The notes: generated by a model not told the origin, from the letters alone. 64,000 bases of DNA from Enterobacter sp. CC120223-11 (GCF_900215375.1 NZ_OBEF01000010.1:115186-179185), one strand, 5' to 3'; counted from the stretch's first letter, positions 48,054 to 58,559 are shown. Program-made: numbers and translations.

Positions 48054-48686
48054 TTAGCGGGTGCCGTAAACGACGATGGTTTTGCCGTGAGCGGAAATCA
48101 GGCTCTGATCTTCCAGCATCTTCAGAATACGGCCAACGGTTTCACGGGAGCAGCCAACAATCTGACCGATTTCCTGACGGGTGATTTTAATTTGCATACC
48201 GTCCGGGTGGGTCATGGCATCGGGTTGTTTCGCAAGGTTCAGCAGGGTCTGTGCGATACGACCGGTGACGTCCAGGAAGGCAAGGTTGCCGACTTTTTCA
48301 GAGGTAACCTGCAGGCGACGTGCCATCTGAGAAGACAGACGCATCAGAATATCCGGGTTAACCTGAATAAGCTGACGGAATTTTTTGTAGGAGATTTCGG
48401 CCACTTCACAGGCGGTTTTCGCCCGAACCCAGGCACTACGCTCCTGACCTTCTTCAAACAGGCCAAGCTCACCGATGAAATCACCCTGGTTGAGGTAGGA
48501 GAGGATCATCTCTTTACCTTCTTCATCCTTGATGAGTACAGCCACAGAGCCTTTCACGATGTAATACAGCGTTTCTGCTTTTTCACCCTGGTGAATCAGC
48601 GTGCTCTTTGAGGGGTACTTATGAATATGGCAATGAGACAAGAACCATTCGAGGGTAGGGTCTGTTTGCGGTTTGCCAAGCACCAT
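48054..48686 (-). CDS. crp: CRP, cAMP receptor protein
   Basis: 210 residues, nearly identical to E. coli CRP. cAMP-binding [18 protein letters not shown], and helix-turn-helix [20 protein letters not shown] with DNA contacts Arg181, Glu182, Arg186 (counting Met). Two differences stand out: RLSSQMARR (Ala to Ser in the C helix) and EDQSLIS (Asn to Ser). Global regulator of carbon use; several sites for it are seen in this window. Confidence 0.99.
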   Translation of the reverse strand: MVLGKPQTDPTLEWFLSHCHIHKYPSKSTLIHQGEKAETLYYIVKGSVAVLIKDEEGKEMILSYLNQGDFIGELGLFEEGQERSAWVRAKTACEVAEISYKKFRQLIQVNPDILMRLSSQMARRLQVTSEKVGNLAFLDVTGRIAQTLLNLAKQPDAMTHPDGMQIKITRQEIGQIVGCSRETVGRILKMLEDQSLISAHGKTIVVYGTR

Positions 48687-48806
48687 GCGCGGTTATCCTC
48701 TGTTATAAGCTGACTCCAGCGGCAGACACGACACTGCCACTGGCTTTGCATTCGTATTCTTCCCTGTACCTGGGAAGTCGGCTGTCGAATTTGACTGCAG
48801 CCTGTG

Positions 48807-48822
48807 TGTGATGTCCTCTGCA
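48807..48822 (-). promoter_or_regulatory. CRP-like site in the crp/yhfA divergent region
   Basis: TGTGA-TGTCCT-CTGCA has one perfect half-site. On the minus strand it reads TGCAGAGGACATCACACA, like the autoregulatory site TGCAAAGGACGTCACATT of E. coli crp. The 305-bp gap has no gene. Confidence 0.6.
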
Positions 48823-48991
48823 TACATGCATTACGTCAATGTATTACTGTAGCATCCCGACTGTTTTAGCATAGCTTTTGCCGCCTGTCTCCTGGTGTCT
48901 CGCTTCAGCATGATGCACGTCGCCTTCCGTTGCGAGATTTGTTATGTGCGCGTAATCTGTCAGGAAATTTGATACTCAGGAGTTAACGATT

Positions 48992-49396
48992 ATGCAAGCA
49001 CGTGTGAAATGGGTTGAGGGGTTAACCTTCCTGGGCGAGTCCGCTTCCGGCCACCAGATCCTGATGGACGGCAACTCCGGGGACAAAGCACCAAGTCCGA
49101 TGGAAATGGTGCTGATGGCGGCGGGTGGATGCAGCGCGATTGACGTGGTATCCATTCTGCAAAAAGGGCGTCATGACGTCACGGATTGCGAAGTGAAGCT
49201 GACCTCAGAGCGCCGCGAAGAAGCGCCGCGCTTGTTTACTCACATTAATCTGCACTTCATCGTGACCGGGAAAGATCTGAAAGAAGCCGCGGTATCCCGT
49301 GCGGTCGATCTCTCTGCGGAGAAATATTGCTCTGTGGCGCTGATGCTGGAGAAAGCTGCGAAGATCACCCACTCGTTTGAGGTGGTTGAAGGGTAA
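48992..49396 (+). CDS. yhfA: YhfA, OsmC-like protein
   Basis: 134 residues. OsmC/Ohr fold with the two conserved Cys in AAGGCSAIDVVSILQ and EKYCSVALMLEKAA. It may reduce organic peroxides, but for YhfA this is unproven. Preceded by CAGGAG; divergent from crp. Confidence 0.93.
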   Translation: MQARVKWVEGLTFLGESASGHQILMDGNSGDKAPSPMEMVLMAAGGCSAIDVVSILQKGRHDVTDCEVKLTSERREEAPRLFTHINLHFIVTGKDLKEAAVSRAVDLSAEKYCSVALMLEKAAKITHSFEVVEG

Positions 49397-49412
49397 TAGC
49401 GTGCGGCCTGCT

Positions 49413-49437
49413 GCCCTCTTTCACGGGGAGAGGGCGT
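49413..49437. repeat. Single CCCTCTTTC/GGGGAGAGGG hairpin repeat
   Basis: CCCTCTTTCACGGGGAGAGGG-type copy of the repeat family seen at 1254 and 2990, placed just 3' of yhfA and before a terminator. Confidence 0.65.
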
Positions 49438-49445
49438 AAAGACTA

Positions 49446-49471
49446 AAAACCTTCTCACAAGAGAAGGTTTT
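49446..49471. terminator. Bidirectional terminator between yhfA and prkB
   Basis: AAAACCTTCTC-ACAA-GAGAAGGTTTT, a perfect 11-bp stem flanked by A and T. Same stem as the livF terminator. Confidence 0.93.
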
Positions 49472-49476
49472 GCAGT

Positions 49477-50340
49477 TTACTTCCGGCCTTCCATCAGCCG
49501 CTCGACCAGCGGCGTCATAATCAGCTCCATCGCCAGCCCCATCTTCCCACCCGGCACGACCAAAGTATTCATATGAGAAATGAATGAGCCCTGCAGCATG
49601 GCCAGCAGCCAGGGGAAATCAATGTCGCCCAGATTCTGGAAATGGATGACCACAAAGCTTTCGTCGAGCGACGGAATGCTTTTGGCGGCGAACGGATTTG
49701 AAGTGTCGACCGTTGGCACTCGCTGGAAGTTGATGTGCGTGCGTGAGAACTGTGGCGTGATGTAGTTGATGTAGTCTTCCATCGAACGGACCACGGAATC
49801 CATCACTGCCTCGCGGGAATGCCCGCGCTCGCTCATGTCGCGGGTGAGCTTCTGGATCCATTCAAGGTTGACGATAGGCACCACGCCGACCAGTAAATCG
49901 ACATGTTTCGCTACATCATGCTGAGGCGTTACCACGCCGCCGTGCAGTCCTTCATAAAACAGCACATCGGTGGGTTCAGGAAGCGGCTGCCACGGCGTGA
50001 AGGTTCCGGGCACCTGATTCCACGGCACCGCCTCATCGTAGGTGTGCAGGTATTTTCGCGACTGGCCTCGTCCGCTCTGGCCGTAGGTCAAAAACGTCTG
50101 TTCCAGCAGGCCAAAGTCGTTGGCATCCGGGCCAAAGTAGCTAATGTGACGGCCCATATCGCGCGCTTTGCGGATAGCCATGTCCATTTCAGGGCGGGTG
50201 TATCGGTGGAAGCTGTCGCCTTCCACTTCTGCGGCCCGCAGGCCGAGCTGAGCGAAGATTTTACGAAAGGCGAGGCTGGTGGTGGTGGTTCCTGCGCCGC
50301 TGGAGCCGGTCACGGCGATCACCGGGTGTTTGGCAGACAT
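49477..50340 (-). CDS. prkB: PrkB, phosphoribulokinase-like protein
   Basis: 287 residues (E. coli 289). P-loop GSSGAGTTTTS near residues 12-22, then EVEGDSFHRYTRPEMD and FYEGLHGG of the PRK/uridine kinase family. Physiological substrate unknown in bacteria lacking Rubisco. Start at 50340 (MSAKHPVIAVTG); the frame is open seven codons upstream. Downstream of yheT-yheU. Confidence 0.94.
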   Translation of the reverse strand: MSAKHPVIAVTGSSGAGTTTTSLAFRKIFAQLGLRAAEVEGDSFHRYTRPEMDMAIRKARDMGRHISYFGPDANDFGLLEQTFLTYGQSGRGQSRKYLHTYDEAVPWNQVPGTFTPWQPLPEPTDVLFYEGLHGGVVTPQHDVAKHVDLLVGVVPIVNLEWIQKLTRDMSERGHSREAVMDSVVRSMEDYINYITPQFSRTHINFQRVPTVDTSNPFAAKSIPSLDESFVVIHFQNLGDIDFPWLLAMLQGSFISHMNTLVVPGGKMGLAMELIMTPLVERLMEGRK

Positions 50341-50376
50341 ATCGACTCCCTGAATCAGCAATAGTGTTGAGTATAG

Positions 50377-50595
50377 TCAGCCGTGGAACTGGGTACGGGG
50401 CATGATATTCACCGTCTCGTGCAGTTCGGACCACACCAGAACGACGTCCCCACGCTGCAATTGTTGTTTTACGTCGGCGACTTTGTCTTCGAGCGAACGT
50501 TCATGTTCACCATAATCGGTGCCTTCGCGCAACACAAAGCTTTCAATCAGGTTTTCGAGCGTTTCGGGAGCCAGATCCTGCCAGGGAATAATCAC
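50377..50595 (-). CDS. yheU: YheU, UPF0270 family protein
   Basis: 72 residues starting at GTG 50595, giving (V)[19 protein letters not shown], as E. coli YheU. The GTG shares GTGA with the yheT stop, which supports coupling and this start over an ATG 18 codons upstream inside yheT. Function unknown. Confidence 0.88.
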   Translation of the reverse strand: MIIPWQDLAPETLENLIESFVLREGTDYGEHERSLEDKVADVKQQLQRGDVVLVWSELHETVNIMPRTQFHG

Positions 50596-51614
50596 AGGGC
50601 TTTCCCCAGAAAACGCATCAGCCAGTCGGGGATCCGCTTTTCGAGCCACATTTCAGGGTGACGCAGGGTGCCGCCGATAAAGCCAACGTGGCCGCCGTAT
50701 TCTGTCAGCTGATACTGAATGTTTGTCGGGAGCTCTTCCTGGGCCGGAATAGAGTGATGATCCATAAAGGGATCGTCTTTGGCGTGAATGATCAGCGTCG
50801 GTTTGGTTATCTGACTCAGTACGGGCATGGCGCTGCACTGACGATAGTAGTCAATCGCATCGGCAAAACCGTGGATTTTCGAGGTGATCAGATCGTCAAA
50901 CTCACGAATGCGGCGCACGCTTTTCAGGCGCTTCAAATCCACCGGCAGCGTGCCGGGGTAGGCTTTCAGCTTGCGTGCCGCATTGGCTTTTAGCAGGTTC
51001 AGCAGATAGCGCTGATACACCCGGGAGAAACCTTTGTCGATGTGATAACTACAGGCTTCCAGCATAAAGGGCGCGGAGACGATAACCGCGGCATCCAGCG
51101 GCGTATTGTCGCCTTCTTTCGCCAACAGGCACCCAAGCATGTTGCCGCCGAGGGAATAACCCACCGCTGCGGTCGGTACTTCGCCAAACTCTCTGCGCAT
51201 CCAGGAGAGGAACCAGGTGCCATCTTCGGTTTCGCCGGAATGGTAGATACGCTCTTTGCGATTTGGCTCACCGCTGCAGCCGCGAAAATGCATCACCACA
51301 CCGAGCCAGCCGCGCTGCTTTGCCGCGTTAATCAGGCCGTGCGCGTAAGGGCTGTAGAGGCTTCCTTCCAGGCCGTGAAAGACCACAAGGCGAGGCTTAT
51401 GACGGGCTTGTTCAGGGTCTTCACTCCAGGCCAGATCGACAAAATCCCCGTCCGGCAACTCAAGGCGCTGCCAGTGCGGCGTGAACAGGACTTTACGGCG
51501 AATCAGGCGCGGCAGCATCGTCTGCAGGTGGCAGTTGCTGACGCCTTTCATCGGCACAAAGGTGTCACTCTCCTGAGGAGGGATGTCAAAATCTACTGGG
51601 GTGATTTGAGCCAT
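50592..51614 (-). CDS. yheT: YheT, alpha/beta hydrolase
   Basis: 340 residues, as E. coli YheT. Nucleophile elbow GYSLGGNML, oxyanion region VFHGLEGS, acid and His in [10 protein letters not shown] and [12 protein letters not shown]-hydrolase 4 family (esterase-like); substrate unknown. Heads yheT-yheU(-prkB). Confidence 0.94.
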   Translation of the reverse strand: MAQITPVDFDIPPQESDTFVPMKGVSNCHLQTMLPRLIRRKVLFTPHWQRLELPDGDFVDLAWSEDPEQARHKPRLVVFHGLEGSLYSPYAHGLINAAKQRGWLGVVMHFRGCSGEPNRKERIYHSGETEDGTWFLSWMRREFGEVPTAAVGYSLGGNMLGCLLAKEGDNTPLDAAVIVSAPFMLEACSYHIDKGFSRVYQRYLLNLLKANAARKLKAYPGTLPVDLKRLKSVRRIREFDDLITSKIHGFADAIDYYRQCSAMPVLSQITKPTLIIHAKDDPFMDHHSIPAQEELPTNIQYQLTEYGGHVGFIGGTLRHPEMWLEKRIPDWLMRFLGKAL

Positions 51615-51712
51615 TACTCTTACGCTACTGTGGTGAAAAACCCGTCTACTATACCGTCATGACGGTTTCGTGTTTATGAAAATGAGCCGCGGTATGCTTT
51701 TATCGAACTTTT

Positions 51713-53617
51713 TCACTCTTCCTGAAGCATGTTTTCCAGCTGCTCGTGCGCGTCAAGCCACGCCATTTCACACTCTTCCAGCCCCGATTTCGCGCTGGCC
51801 TGCTGCTGCAGACACTCGGTCAGTTCCGCTTTACGCGACTGATCGTACAGGCCGCTGTCGCCAAGCTTTTCTTCCGCGGCGGCAAGTTTGGTGTTGAGCT
51901 TCTCCATCTCTTTTTCCAGACGGGTGATCTCTTTGCGCAGCGGCTGCGTCAGGGTTCGGAGTTCCGCTTCACGCCGCTTCTGATCTTTACGCGCCTGAGC
52001 GCTGTTGGCGTTATCTTTTGGCGCTTCGTCAGGCTGATTTTCCTGCTTTTGCACGTCAGTCAGCCACTGTTGGTAGTCTTCCAGATCGCCGTCAAAAGGT
52101 TCCACTTTCGCATCGTGAACCAGATAGAGGTCGTCGGTGGTGGAACGCAGCAGATGGCGATCGTGCGAAACCACGACCAGCGCGCCTTCAAATTCGATTA
52201 ATGCCTCGGTCAGCGCCTGGCGCATATCGAGATCGAGGTGGTTGGTCGGTTCATCGAGCAGCAGCAGGTTCGGGCGCTGCCAGACGATCAGCGCCAGCAC
52301 CAGGCGGGCCTTCTCACCGCCAGAGAAACGGCGCGTTTCTTCACTGACTTTATCGCCCTGGAAGCCGAAGCCCCCGAGGTAATCGCGCAGCTGCTGTTCC
52401 AGTACCTGCGGCGCCATGCGTGCGAGATGCTGAAGCGGGGATTCGTCGGCGCGTAAAAATTCCAGCTGATGCTGGGCGAAGTAGCCGAGCTTGATGCCTT
52501 TCGCCAGACCAATCTCGCCGCTCTGCGCGGCCAGTTCACCCGCCAGCAGTTTAATCAGCGTGGATTTACCGGCCCCGTTTCGGCCTAACAGACCGATACG
52601 TGAACCCGGCACCAGGTTGAGCTTAATGGAGTCCAGAATGGTGCGGTCGCCATACCCGGCACTCACTTTTTCCATTTTCAACAGCGGGTTCGGCAGGCTT
52701 TCCGGCTGGCGGAAGCTGAACTGGAATGGGTTATCGACGTGAGCCGGGGCAATCAGCTCCATGCGTTCCAGCATTTTCACGCGGCTTTGCGCCTGTTTGG
52801 CTTTTGAGGCTTTGGCCTTAAAGCGGTCGATAAAGCTTTGCAGGTGCGCCACTTTTTGCTGCTGGCTTTCATACATCGACTGCTGCTGAGACAGGCGCGT
52901 GGCGCGCTGGATCTCAAACGAGGAATAGTTGCCGGTGTACTCAAACATCGACTGCTGCTCGATATGAATAATTTTGCCGACCACCGGATCGAGGAAATCA
53001 CGGTCGTGGGAAATCAGGATCAGCGTGCCCTGATAGCTTTTCAGCCACTTCTCAAGCCAGATAACCGCATCGAGATCGAGGTGGTTTGTTGGCTCATCGA
53101 GCAGCAGCAGGTCAGAGCGGCAAATCAGCGCCTGGGCCAGGTTCAGACGCATCCGCCAGCCGCCGGAGAAATCGCTGGTTGGACGTTCCAGTTGTTCATT
53201 GCTGAAGCCCAGGCCGTGCAGAAGGCTGGAGGCTCGGGAGCGAATGGTCCAGGCATCGATGGCGTCCAGCTTGCCGTGAACGGTGGCGATGGCGTGGCCG
53301 TCATTGCGTTCGTTGGCGGCGTTCAGCTCAGCTTCCAGCTGGCGATATTCGCGGTCGCCGTCGATCACATAGTCGAGTGCGGGCTGCGGCAGTGCCGGAG
53401 TTTCCTGGTTCACCCAGGCCAGCTGCCAGTTGCCGGGATAGGTGAAGCTCCCGCCGTCGGCGCTAATCTCGTTCTTTAACAGCGACAGCAGCGTGGATTT
53501 GCCGCAGCCGTTTTTTCCCACCAGGCCAACTTTTTGCCCGGGGTTAATGGTGGCTGTGGCGTTATCCAGCAGGACACGCACGCCGCGACGAATTTGTAAC
53601 GAGGAGAAAACAATCAT
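51713..53617 (-). CDS. yheS: YheS, ABC-F ATPase
   Basis: 634 residues (E. coli 637). Two ABC modules: Walker A GKNGCGKST (about 34-42) with signature FSGGWRMRLNLAQAL, and GRNGAGKST (about 345) with FSGGEKARLVLALI; LLLLDEPTNHLDL in both. Between them is a basic linker (KAKASKAKQAQSRVK), and the C-terminus is a coiled coil rich in Lys/Glu. ABC-F proteins act on the ribosome; E. coli YheS helps certain stalled nascent chains. No membrane domain. Confidence 0.96.
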   Translation of the reverse strand: MIVFSSLQIRRGVRVLLDNATATINPGQKVGLVGKNGCGKSTLLSLLKNEISADGGSFTYPGNWQLAWVNQETPALPQPALDYVIDGDREYRQLEAELNAANERNDGHAIATVHGKLDAIDAWTIRSRASSLLHGLGFSNEQLERPTSDFSGGWRMRLNLAQALICRSDLLLLDEPTNHLDLDAVIWLEKWLKSYQGTLILISHDRDFLDPVVGKIIHIEQQSMFEYTGNYSSFEIQRATRLSQQQSMYESQQQKVAHLQSFIDRFKAKASKAKQAQSRVKMLERMELIAPAHVDNPFQFSFRQPESLPNPLLKMEKVSAGYGDRTILDSIKLNLVPGSRIGLLGRNGAGKSTLIKLLAGELAAQSGEIGLAKGIKLGYFAQHQLEFLRADESPLQHLARMAPQVLEQQLRDYLGGFGFQGDKVSEETRRFSGGEKARLVLALIVWQRPNLLLLDEPTNHLDLDMRQALTEALIEFEGALVVVSHDRHLLRSTTDDLYLVHDAKVEPFDGDLEDYQQWLTDVQKQENQPDEAPKDNANSAQARKDQKRREAELRTLTQPLRKEITRLEKEMEKLNTKLAAAEEKLGDSGLYDQSRKAELTECLQQQASAKSGLEECEMAWLDAHEQLENMLQEE

Positions 53618-53794
53618 AAGGCGCCGTATGTTCAGACTATGTTAAATTGTCATTATGATAATGTAGTGTGGTGACGCAGCGCGACACCGGGCGGCAATGG
53701 TAGCCCAAAACAATAACGTCAGACAAAAGTATTCAGGCTCCTTCGGGAACGTACCAGAGGAAAAAGGCCTGATTGTTCTTATACCGGGAGGGGA

Positions 53795-54349
53795 ATGATG
53801 TCAGAGCCAGCAAAAGTTTTGCTGCTGTATGCCCATCCGGAATCTCAGGACTCGGTGGCCAACCGGGTTTTGCTCAAACCGGCACAACAGCTTGAAAATG
53901 TGACCGTACACGACCTGTACGCGCACTATCCTGATTTTTTTATCGACATTCCGCGCGAGCAAAAGCTGCTCCAGGAACATGATGTGATCGTGTTCCAGCA
54001 CCCGCTTTATACCTACAGCTGCCCGGCGCTGCTGAAAGAGTGGCTCGACCGCGTGCTGAGCCGTGGCTTTGCCAGCGGGCCGGGTGGGAATCAGCTGGCG
54101 GGAAAGTACTGGCGTAGCGTCATCACCACCGGGGAACCGGAGAGTGCCTATCGCCACGATTCCCTGAACCGCTACTCAATGAATGACATTTTGCGGCCGT
54201 TCGAGCTCACGGCAGGGCTGTGCCGCATGCACTGGATGAATCCGATTATTGTCTACTGGGCGCGTCGTCAGCCTCCGGAAGAGCTGGCGAGTCACGCCAG
54301 AGCTTACGGCGACTGGCTGGCTAATCCTGTTAATGCGGGAGGCCGCTAA
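53795..54349 (+). CDS. kefG: KefG, ancillary protein of KefB
   Basis: 184 residues, flavodoxin-like NAD(P)H quinone oxidoreductase fold: [39 protein letters not shown] (in part), [15 protein letters not shown]. It stimulates KefB. Shares one base with kefB (TAATG), so the two are coupled. Confidence 0.96.
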   Translation: MMSEPAKVLLLYAHPESQDSVANRVLLKPAQQLENVTVHDLYAHYPDFFIDIPREQKLLQEHDVIVFQHPLYTYSCPALLKEWLDRVLSRGFASGPGGNQLAGKYWRSVITTGEPESAYRHDSLNRYSMNDILRPFELTAGLCRMHWMNPIIVYWARRQPPEELASHARAYGDWLANPVNAGGR

Positions 54350-56154
54350 TGGAAGGCTCAGATCTGTTACTGGCCGGGGTGCTTTTCCTCTTTGCCGCCG
54401 TGGCTGCCGTACCGCTGGCTTCTCGCCTGGGTATTGGCCCGGTGCTGGGTTACCTGCTGGCGGGCATTGCCATCGGCCCGTGGGGATTAGGTTTCATCAG
54501 CGACGTGGACGAAATTCTGCATTTCTCCGAGCTCGGCGTGGTGTTCCTGATGTTTATCATCGGGCTGGAGCTGAATCCGTCGAAGCTGTGGCAGCTGCGG
54601 CGTTCCATTTTTGGTATCGGTGCGGCGCAGGTTTTGCTGAGTGCCGCGCTGCTTGCCGCTTTGCTAATGCTGACAAAATTCTCCTGGCAGGCGGCGGTTA
54701 TTGGCGGTATTGGCCTGGCGATGTCGTCGACCGCCATGGCGCTGCAGCTGATGCGCGAAAAGGGCATGAACCGCAACGAAGGCGGGCAGCTTGGCTTTTC
54801 CGTCCTGCTGTTCCAGGATCTGGCGGTGATCCCGGCGTTGGCACTGGTGCCGCTGTTGGCCGGGGCCGGGGATGAACATCCTGACTGGATCAAGCTTGGC
54901 ATGAAGGTGCTGGCGTTTGCCGGAATGTTGATTGGCGGGCGTTATCTGCTGCGTCCGGTGTTTCGTTTCATCGCCGGTTCAGGCGTGCGTGAAGTGTTCA
55001 CGGCGGCGACGTTGCTGCTGGTACTGGGCTCCGCGTTATTTATGGATTCTCTTGGCCTGTCGATGGCCCTCGGCACCTTTATCGCAGGTGTGTTGCTGGC
55101 AGAAAGCGAATACCGACATGAACTGGAGATCGCCATCGAGCCGTTCAAGGGGCTTCTGCTGGGGCTGTTCTTTATTTCTGTCGGGATGGCGCTCAATCTG
55201 GGTATCCTTTATACCCACCTCCTGCTGGTGCTGGCGGGCGTGATTGTGCTGGTAGCGGTGAAATATCTGGTGCTGTATCTGCTGGCGCGGCTGTACGGTT
55301 TACGGAGTTCGGAGCGCACGCAGTTTGCTGGCGTCCTGAGCCAGGGCGGGGAGTTTGCCTTCGTGCTGTTTTCTACGGCGTCGTCGCAGCGCCTTTTCGA
55401 CCACGATCAAATGGCGCTGCTGCTGGTGACGGTCACGCTGTCGATGATGACCACGCCGCTGCTGATGAAAATTGTCGATAAAGTCCTGTCACGTCGCTTC
55501 AACGGCCCGGAAGATGAAGACGAAGCGCCGTGGGTGGAAGACGATAAGCCGCAGGTGATTGTGGTCGGTTTTGGACGTTTTGGGCAGGTGATTGGTCGCC
55601 TGCTGATGGCGAATAAAATGCGCATTACCGTGCTGGAGCGAGATATCAGCGCGGTTAACCTGATGCGCAAGTATGGGTATAAAGTCTATTACGGCGACGC
55701 TACGCAGATTGAGCTGCTACGTTCGGCGGGTGCAGAAGAGGCGGAGTCGATAGTGATCACCTGTAATGCACCGGAAGACACCATGAAGCTGGTGGAGATT
55801 TGCCAGCAGCATTTCCCGCATTTGCACATACTGGCCCGCGCACGAGGCCGTGTTGAAGCCCACGAACTCTTGCAGGCAGGCGTGAAGCAGTTCTCCCGTG
55901 AAACATTTTCCAGTGCGCTGGAGTTGGGGCGCAAAGCACTCATTACGTTAGGCATGCACCCGCATCAGGCGCATCGCGCGCAACAGCATTTCCGTCGTCT
56001 GGATATGCGCATGCTACGTGAGCTAATGCCGATTCATACTGATACGCAGCAAATCTCCCGAGTGCGAGAGGCACGGCGCGAGCTGGAAGAGATTTTCCAA
56101 CGCGAAATGCAGCAGGAACGACGCCAGCTGGACGGCTGGGACGAATTTGAATAA
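54349..56154 (+). CDS. kefB: KefB, glutathione-gated K+ efflux antiporter
   Basis: 601 residues, as E. coli KefB. A CPA2 Na+/H+ exchanger-like membrane domain (about 1-380, 12-13 segments) is followed by an RCK_N domain with the Rossmann motif [17 protein letters not shown] (about 402-418) and [19 protein letters not shown]. Protects cells from electrophiles by K+ efflux and acidification. Followed by yheV. Confidence 0.97.
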   Translation: MEGSDLLLAGVLFLFAAVAAVPLASRLGIGPVLGYLLAGIAIGPWGLGFISDVDEILHFSELGVVFLMFIIGLELNPSKLWQLRRSIFGIGAAQVLLSAALLAALLMLTKFSWQAAVIGGIGLAMSSTAMALQLMREKGMNRNEGGQLGFSVLLFQDLAVIPALALVPLLAGAGDEHPDWIKLGMKVLAFAGMLIGGRYLLRPVFRFIAGSGVREVFTAATLLLVLGSALFMDSLGLSMALGTFIAGVLLAESEYRHELEIAIEPFKGLLLGLFFISVGMALNLGILYTHLLLVLAGVIVLVAVKYLVLYLLARLYGLRSSERTQFAGVLSQGGEFAFVLFSTASSQRLFDHDQMALLLVTVTLSMMTTPLLMKIVDKVLSRRFNGPEDEDEAPWVEDDKPQVIVVGFGRFGQVIGRLLMANKMRITVLERDISAVNLMRKYGYKVYYGDATQIELLRSAGAEEAESIVITCNAPEDTMKLVEICQQHFPHLHILARARGRVEAHELLQAGVKQFSRETFSSALELGRKALITLGMHPHQAHRAQQHFRRLDMRMLRELMPIHTDTQQISRVREARRELEEIFQREMQQERRQLDGWDEFE

Positions 56155-56165
56155 GAAGGTGAGCA

Positions 56166-56366
56166 ATGGCAATCCGAAAACGATTTATCGCCGGGGCAAA
56201 ATGCCCCTCGTGCCAGGAGCAGGATACGCTGGCGATGTGGCGCGAGAATAATGTCGATATTGTTGAATGCGTTAAGTGCGGTCACCAGATGCGGGAGGCG
56301 GATAAGCAGGCCCGCGAGCACGTGCGCAAAGACGAGCAAGTGATAGGCATTTTCCATCCCGAGTAG
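56166..56366 (+). CDS. yheV: YheV, small zinc-ribbon protein
   Basis: 66 residues, as E. coli YheV. Two CxxC pairs, AKCPSCQEQ (13/16) and VECVKCGHQ (35/38), form a probable zinc ribbon. Function unknown. 11 bp after kefB, probably cotranscribed. Confidence 0.94.
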   Translation: MAIRKRFIAGAKCPSCQEQDTLAMWRENNVDIVECVKCGHQMREADKQAREHVRKDEQVIGIFHPE

Positions 56367-56460
56367 CGATCCGTGCTGTCTTTTTTTAAGCTTAGGGGTA
56401 CACGGGTGCAGAATTCCGCTACAATCTGCGCCACTATTCTTCCCATGCTCAGGAGATATC

Positions 56461-57042
56461 ATGAAAGTAGCAAAAGACCTGGTGGTCAGCCTGGCCTATC
56501 AGGTACGTACAGAAGACGGTGTGTTGGTTGATGAGTCTCCGGTAAGCGCGCCGCTCGACTACCTGCATGGTCACGGTTCCCTGATCTCTGGCCTGGAAAA
56601 AGCGCTGGAAGGTCACGAAGTAGGTGATAAATTCGACGTTGAAGTTGGCGCGAACGATGCCTACGGTCAGTACGATGAAAACCTGGTACAGCGCGTACCG
56701 AAAGACGTCTTCATGGGCGTTGACGAGCTGCAGGTTGGCATGCGCTTCCTGGCAGAAACTGACCAGGGTCCGGTACCGGTTGAAATCACCGAAGTGGAAG
56801 ACGACCACGTTGTGGTTGACGGCAACCACATGCTGGCTGGCCAGAACCTGAAATTCCACGTAGAAGTTGTTGCGATGCGTGAAGCGACCGAAGAAGAGCT
56901 GGCTCATGGCCACGTTCACGGCGCGCACGACCATCACCACGATCACGACCATGACGGTTGCTGCGGTGGCCACGGCCACGATCACGGCGACCATGAACAT
57001 GGCAAAGGTGGTTGCGGTAACGGTGGCTGCGGCTGCCACTAA
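56461..57042 (+). CDS. slyD: SlyD, FKBP-type prolyl isomerase / nickel chaperone
   Basis: 193 residues (E. coli 196). FKBP domain with inserted-in-flap domain, starting MKVAKDLVVSLAYQVRTEDG. The tail from about 150 is rich in His, Cys and Gly (HDHHHDHDHDGCCGGHGHDH), which binds Ni2+ and Zn2+ for hydrogenase maturation. Cytoplasmic. Followed by a shared terminator with slyX. Confidence 0.98.
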   Translation: MKVAKDLVVSLAYQVRTEDGVLVDESPVSAPLDYLHGHGSLISGLEKALEGHEVGDKFDVEVGANDAYGQYDENLVQRVPKDVFMGVDELQVGMRFLAETDQGPVPVEITEVEDDHVVVDGNHMLAGQNLKFHVEVVAMREATEEELAHGHVHGAHDHHHDHDHDGCCGGHGHDHGDHEHGKGGCGNGGCGCH

Positions 57043-57075
57043 TCTGTTTCGCCCTCGGGCGCTCAGATTAATGAT

Positions 57076-57101
57076 AAAAAGCGGGGAAACCCGCTTTTTT
57101 T
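57076..57101. terminator. Bidirectional terminator between slyD and slyX
   Basis: AAAAAGCGGG-GAAA-CCCGCTTTTTTT, a perfect 10-bp stem. Confidence 0.94.
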
Positions 57102-57106
57102 ACGCC

Positions 57107-57325
57107 TCAATAGTGGGGCGGTGGGGTTTCTTCGGACTGAGACGCCATGTGCGACGGCTGGCTGGCTTTCAGTTTTTCGACCATCAGGCGCAGATTATCG
57201 CGCATTTTCGCCATTTCGATTTCGTGGGCGGTCACCGTCTGGTTGAGGTCTTCAATGGTGATTTCCTGAAACGCCAGTCGGCTTTCAAGCTCAGCCAGAC
57301 GCGCTTCTAATGTTAATTCGCTCAT
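57107..57325 (-). CDS. slyX: SlyX, small coiled-coil protein
   Basis: 72 residues, as E. coli SlyX. Almost all coiled coil: [20 protein letters not shown] then [20 protein letters not shown]. Function unknown. Convergent with slyD, divergent from fkpA. Confidence 0.93.
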   Translation of the reverse strand: MSELTLEARLAELESRLAFQEITIEDLNQTVTAHEIEMAKMRDNLRLMVEKLKASQPSHMASQSEETPPPHY

Positions 57326-57401
57326 GATTCACCTCTTATGTCATTGCGCGGCGGATTCTACTTGAGTTTCCCCTCAGGTGCAGCCATATAACTCTTTGCA
57401 C

Positions 57402-57431
57402 GAAACTTATTTACACAAAAAGAGTCTCAAA
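57402..57431 (+). promoter_or_regulatory. Sigma-E promoter of fkpA
   Basis: GAAACTT (57402-57408), 16 bp, TCTCAAA (57425-57431) fits the sigma-E pattern GGAACTT-N16-TCnnA. E. coli fkpA is a known sigma-E gene. Confidence 0.78.
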
Positions 57432-57540
57432 AGATTCGAGAATACAGAGCGTTCGTATGTAGATTTCTTCTACAACGTTTTATAGTACGCTACTTACTGA
57501 CGAAACCCTGGGGTGAGATGCCCCGGCCCTGGAGAAATGG

Positions 57541-58389
57541 ATGAAATCACTGTTTAAAGTAACGCTTCTGGCAACCACGATGGCCGTTGCACTGAATGCC
57601 CCAATGACCTTTGCGGCCGATGCTGCTGCAGCAAAAGCGGCTCCGGCTGCCGATGCGGCTAAAGCTGCTCCTGCTGGCCTGAATGCTGCATTCAAAACCG
57701 ACGACCAGCAGTCTGCTTATGCACTGGGTGCATCTCTGGGTCGTTACATGGAAAACTCCCTGAAAGAGCAGGAAAAGCTGGGCATCAAACTGGATAAAGC
57801 TCAGCTGATCGCCGGTGTTCAGGATGCGTTTGCTGATAAGAGCAAGCTTTCTGACCAGGAAATTGAGCAGACTCTGCAAGCTTTTGAAACTCGCGTGAAA
57901 ACTTCTGCACAGCAGAAAATGGAAAAAGACGCGGCTGAAAGCGAAGCCAAAGGCAAAGCCTACCGTGATACCTTCGCTAAAGAGAAAGGGGTTAAGACCT
58001 CCTCTACTGGCCTGATGTACAAAGTTGAGAAAGAAGGTACCGGCGATGCGCCGAAAGACAGCGATACCGTGGTGGTGAACTACAAAGGTACGCTGATCGA
58101 CGGTAAAGAGTTCGATAACTCCTACACCCGCGGCGAGCCGCTGTCATTCCGCCTGGACGGCGTGATCCCAGGCTGGACTGAAGGCCTGAAAAACATCAAG
58201 AAAGGTGGCAAGATCAAGCTGGTTATTCCACCGGATCTGGCTTACGGCAAAACCGGCGTCCCTGGTATTCCGGCTAACTCCACCCTGGTGTTTGACGTTG
58301 AGCTGCTGGATATCAAACCAGCAGCGAAAGCGGATGCAGCCCCTGCAGCCGCGGCAGATGATAAAGCAGCTGCTGCCAGCCAAAAATAA
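57541..58389 (+). CDS. fkpA: FkpA, periplasmic FKBP-type prolyl isomerase
   Basis: 282 residues (E. coli 270). Signal peptide to about residue 25 (NAPMTFA, cut before ADAAAAK). N-terminal helical dimer and chaperone domain, then an FKBP domain from about 140 (DTVVVNYKGTLIDGKEFDNS, VIPGWTEGL, IPPDLAYGKTGVPGIPANS). An Ala-rich C-tail makes it longer than E. coli. Periplasmic folding helper under sigma-E. Confidence 0.97.
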   Translation: MKSLFKVTLLATTMAVALNAPMTFAADAAAAKAAPAADAAKAAPAGLNAAFKTDDQQSAYALGASLGRYMENSLKEQEKLGIKLDKAQLIAGVQDAFADKSKLSDQEIEQTLQAFETRVKTSAQQKMEKDAAESEAKGKAYRDTFAKEKGVKTSSTGLMYKVEKEGTGDAPKDSDTVVVNYKGTLIDGKEFDNSYTRGEPLSFRLDGVIPGWTEGLKNIKKGGKIKLVIPPDLAYGKTGVPGIPANSTLVFDVELLDIKPAAKADAAPAAAADDKAAAASQK

Positions 58390-58396
58390 GTCGCTG

Positions 58397-58437
58397 AAAA
58401 CCGCCGTCCGAAAGGGCGGCGGTTTTTTATTGGGTGC
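58397..58437 (+). terminator. Intrinsic terminator after fkpA
   Basis: AAAACCGCCGTCC-GAAA-GGGCGGCGGTTTTTT, a long GC-rich stem with a T tail (about one mismatch). Confidence 0.93.
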
Positions 58438-58559
58438 AATATAATTAACACTGGAAAGCGCTTGGTGTGCGTATTACCTTAGATGCCTCAATTTTGATGA
58501 TGATATGAGCCTGCCCTGACAACCTAACGACAGGCTCCTGAAAAGGAGTGCTTTTTTAC

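Noticed and set aside
56930..57040. Low-complexity His codon run as a simple repeat
   Set aside because: It is the normal metal-binding tail of SlyD.
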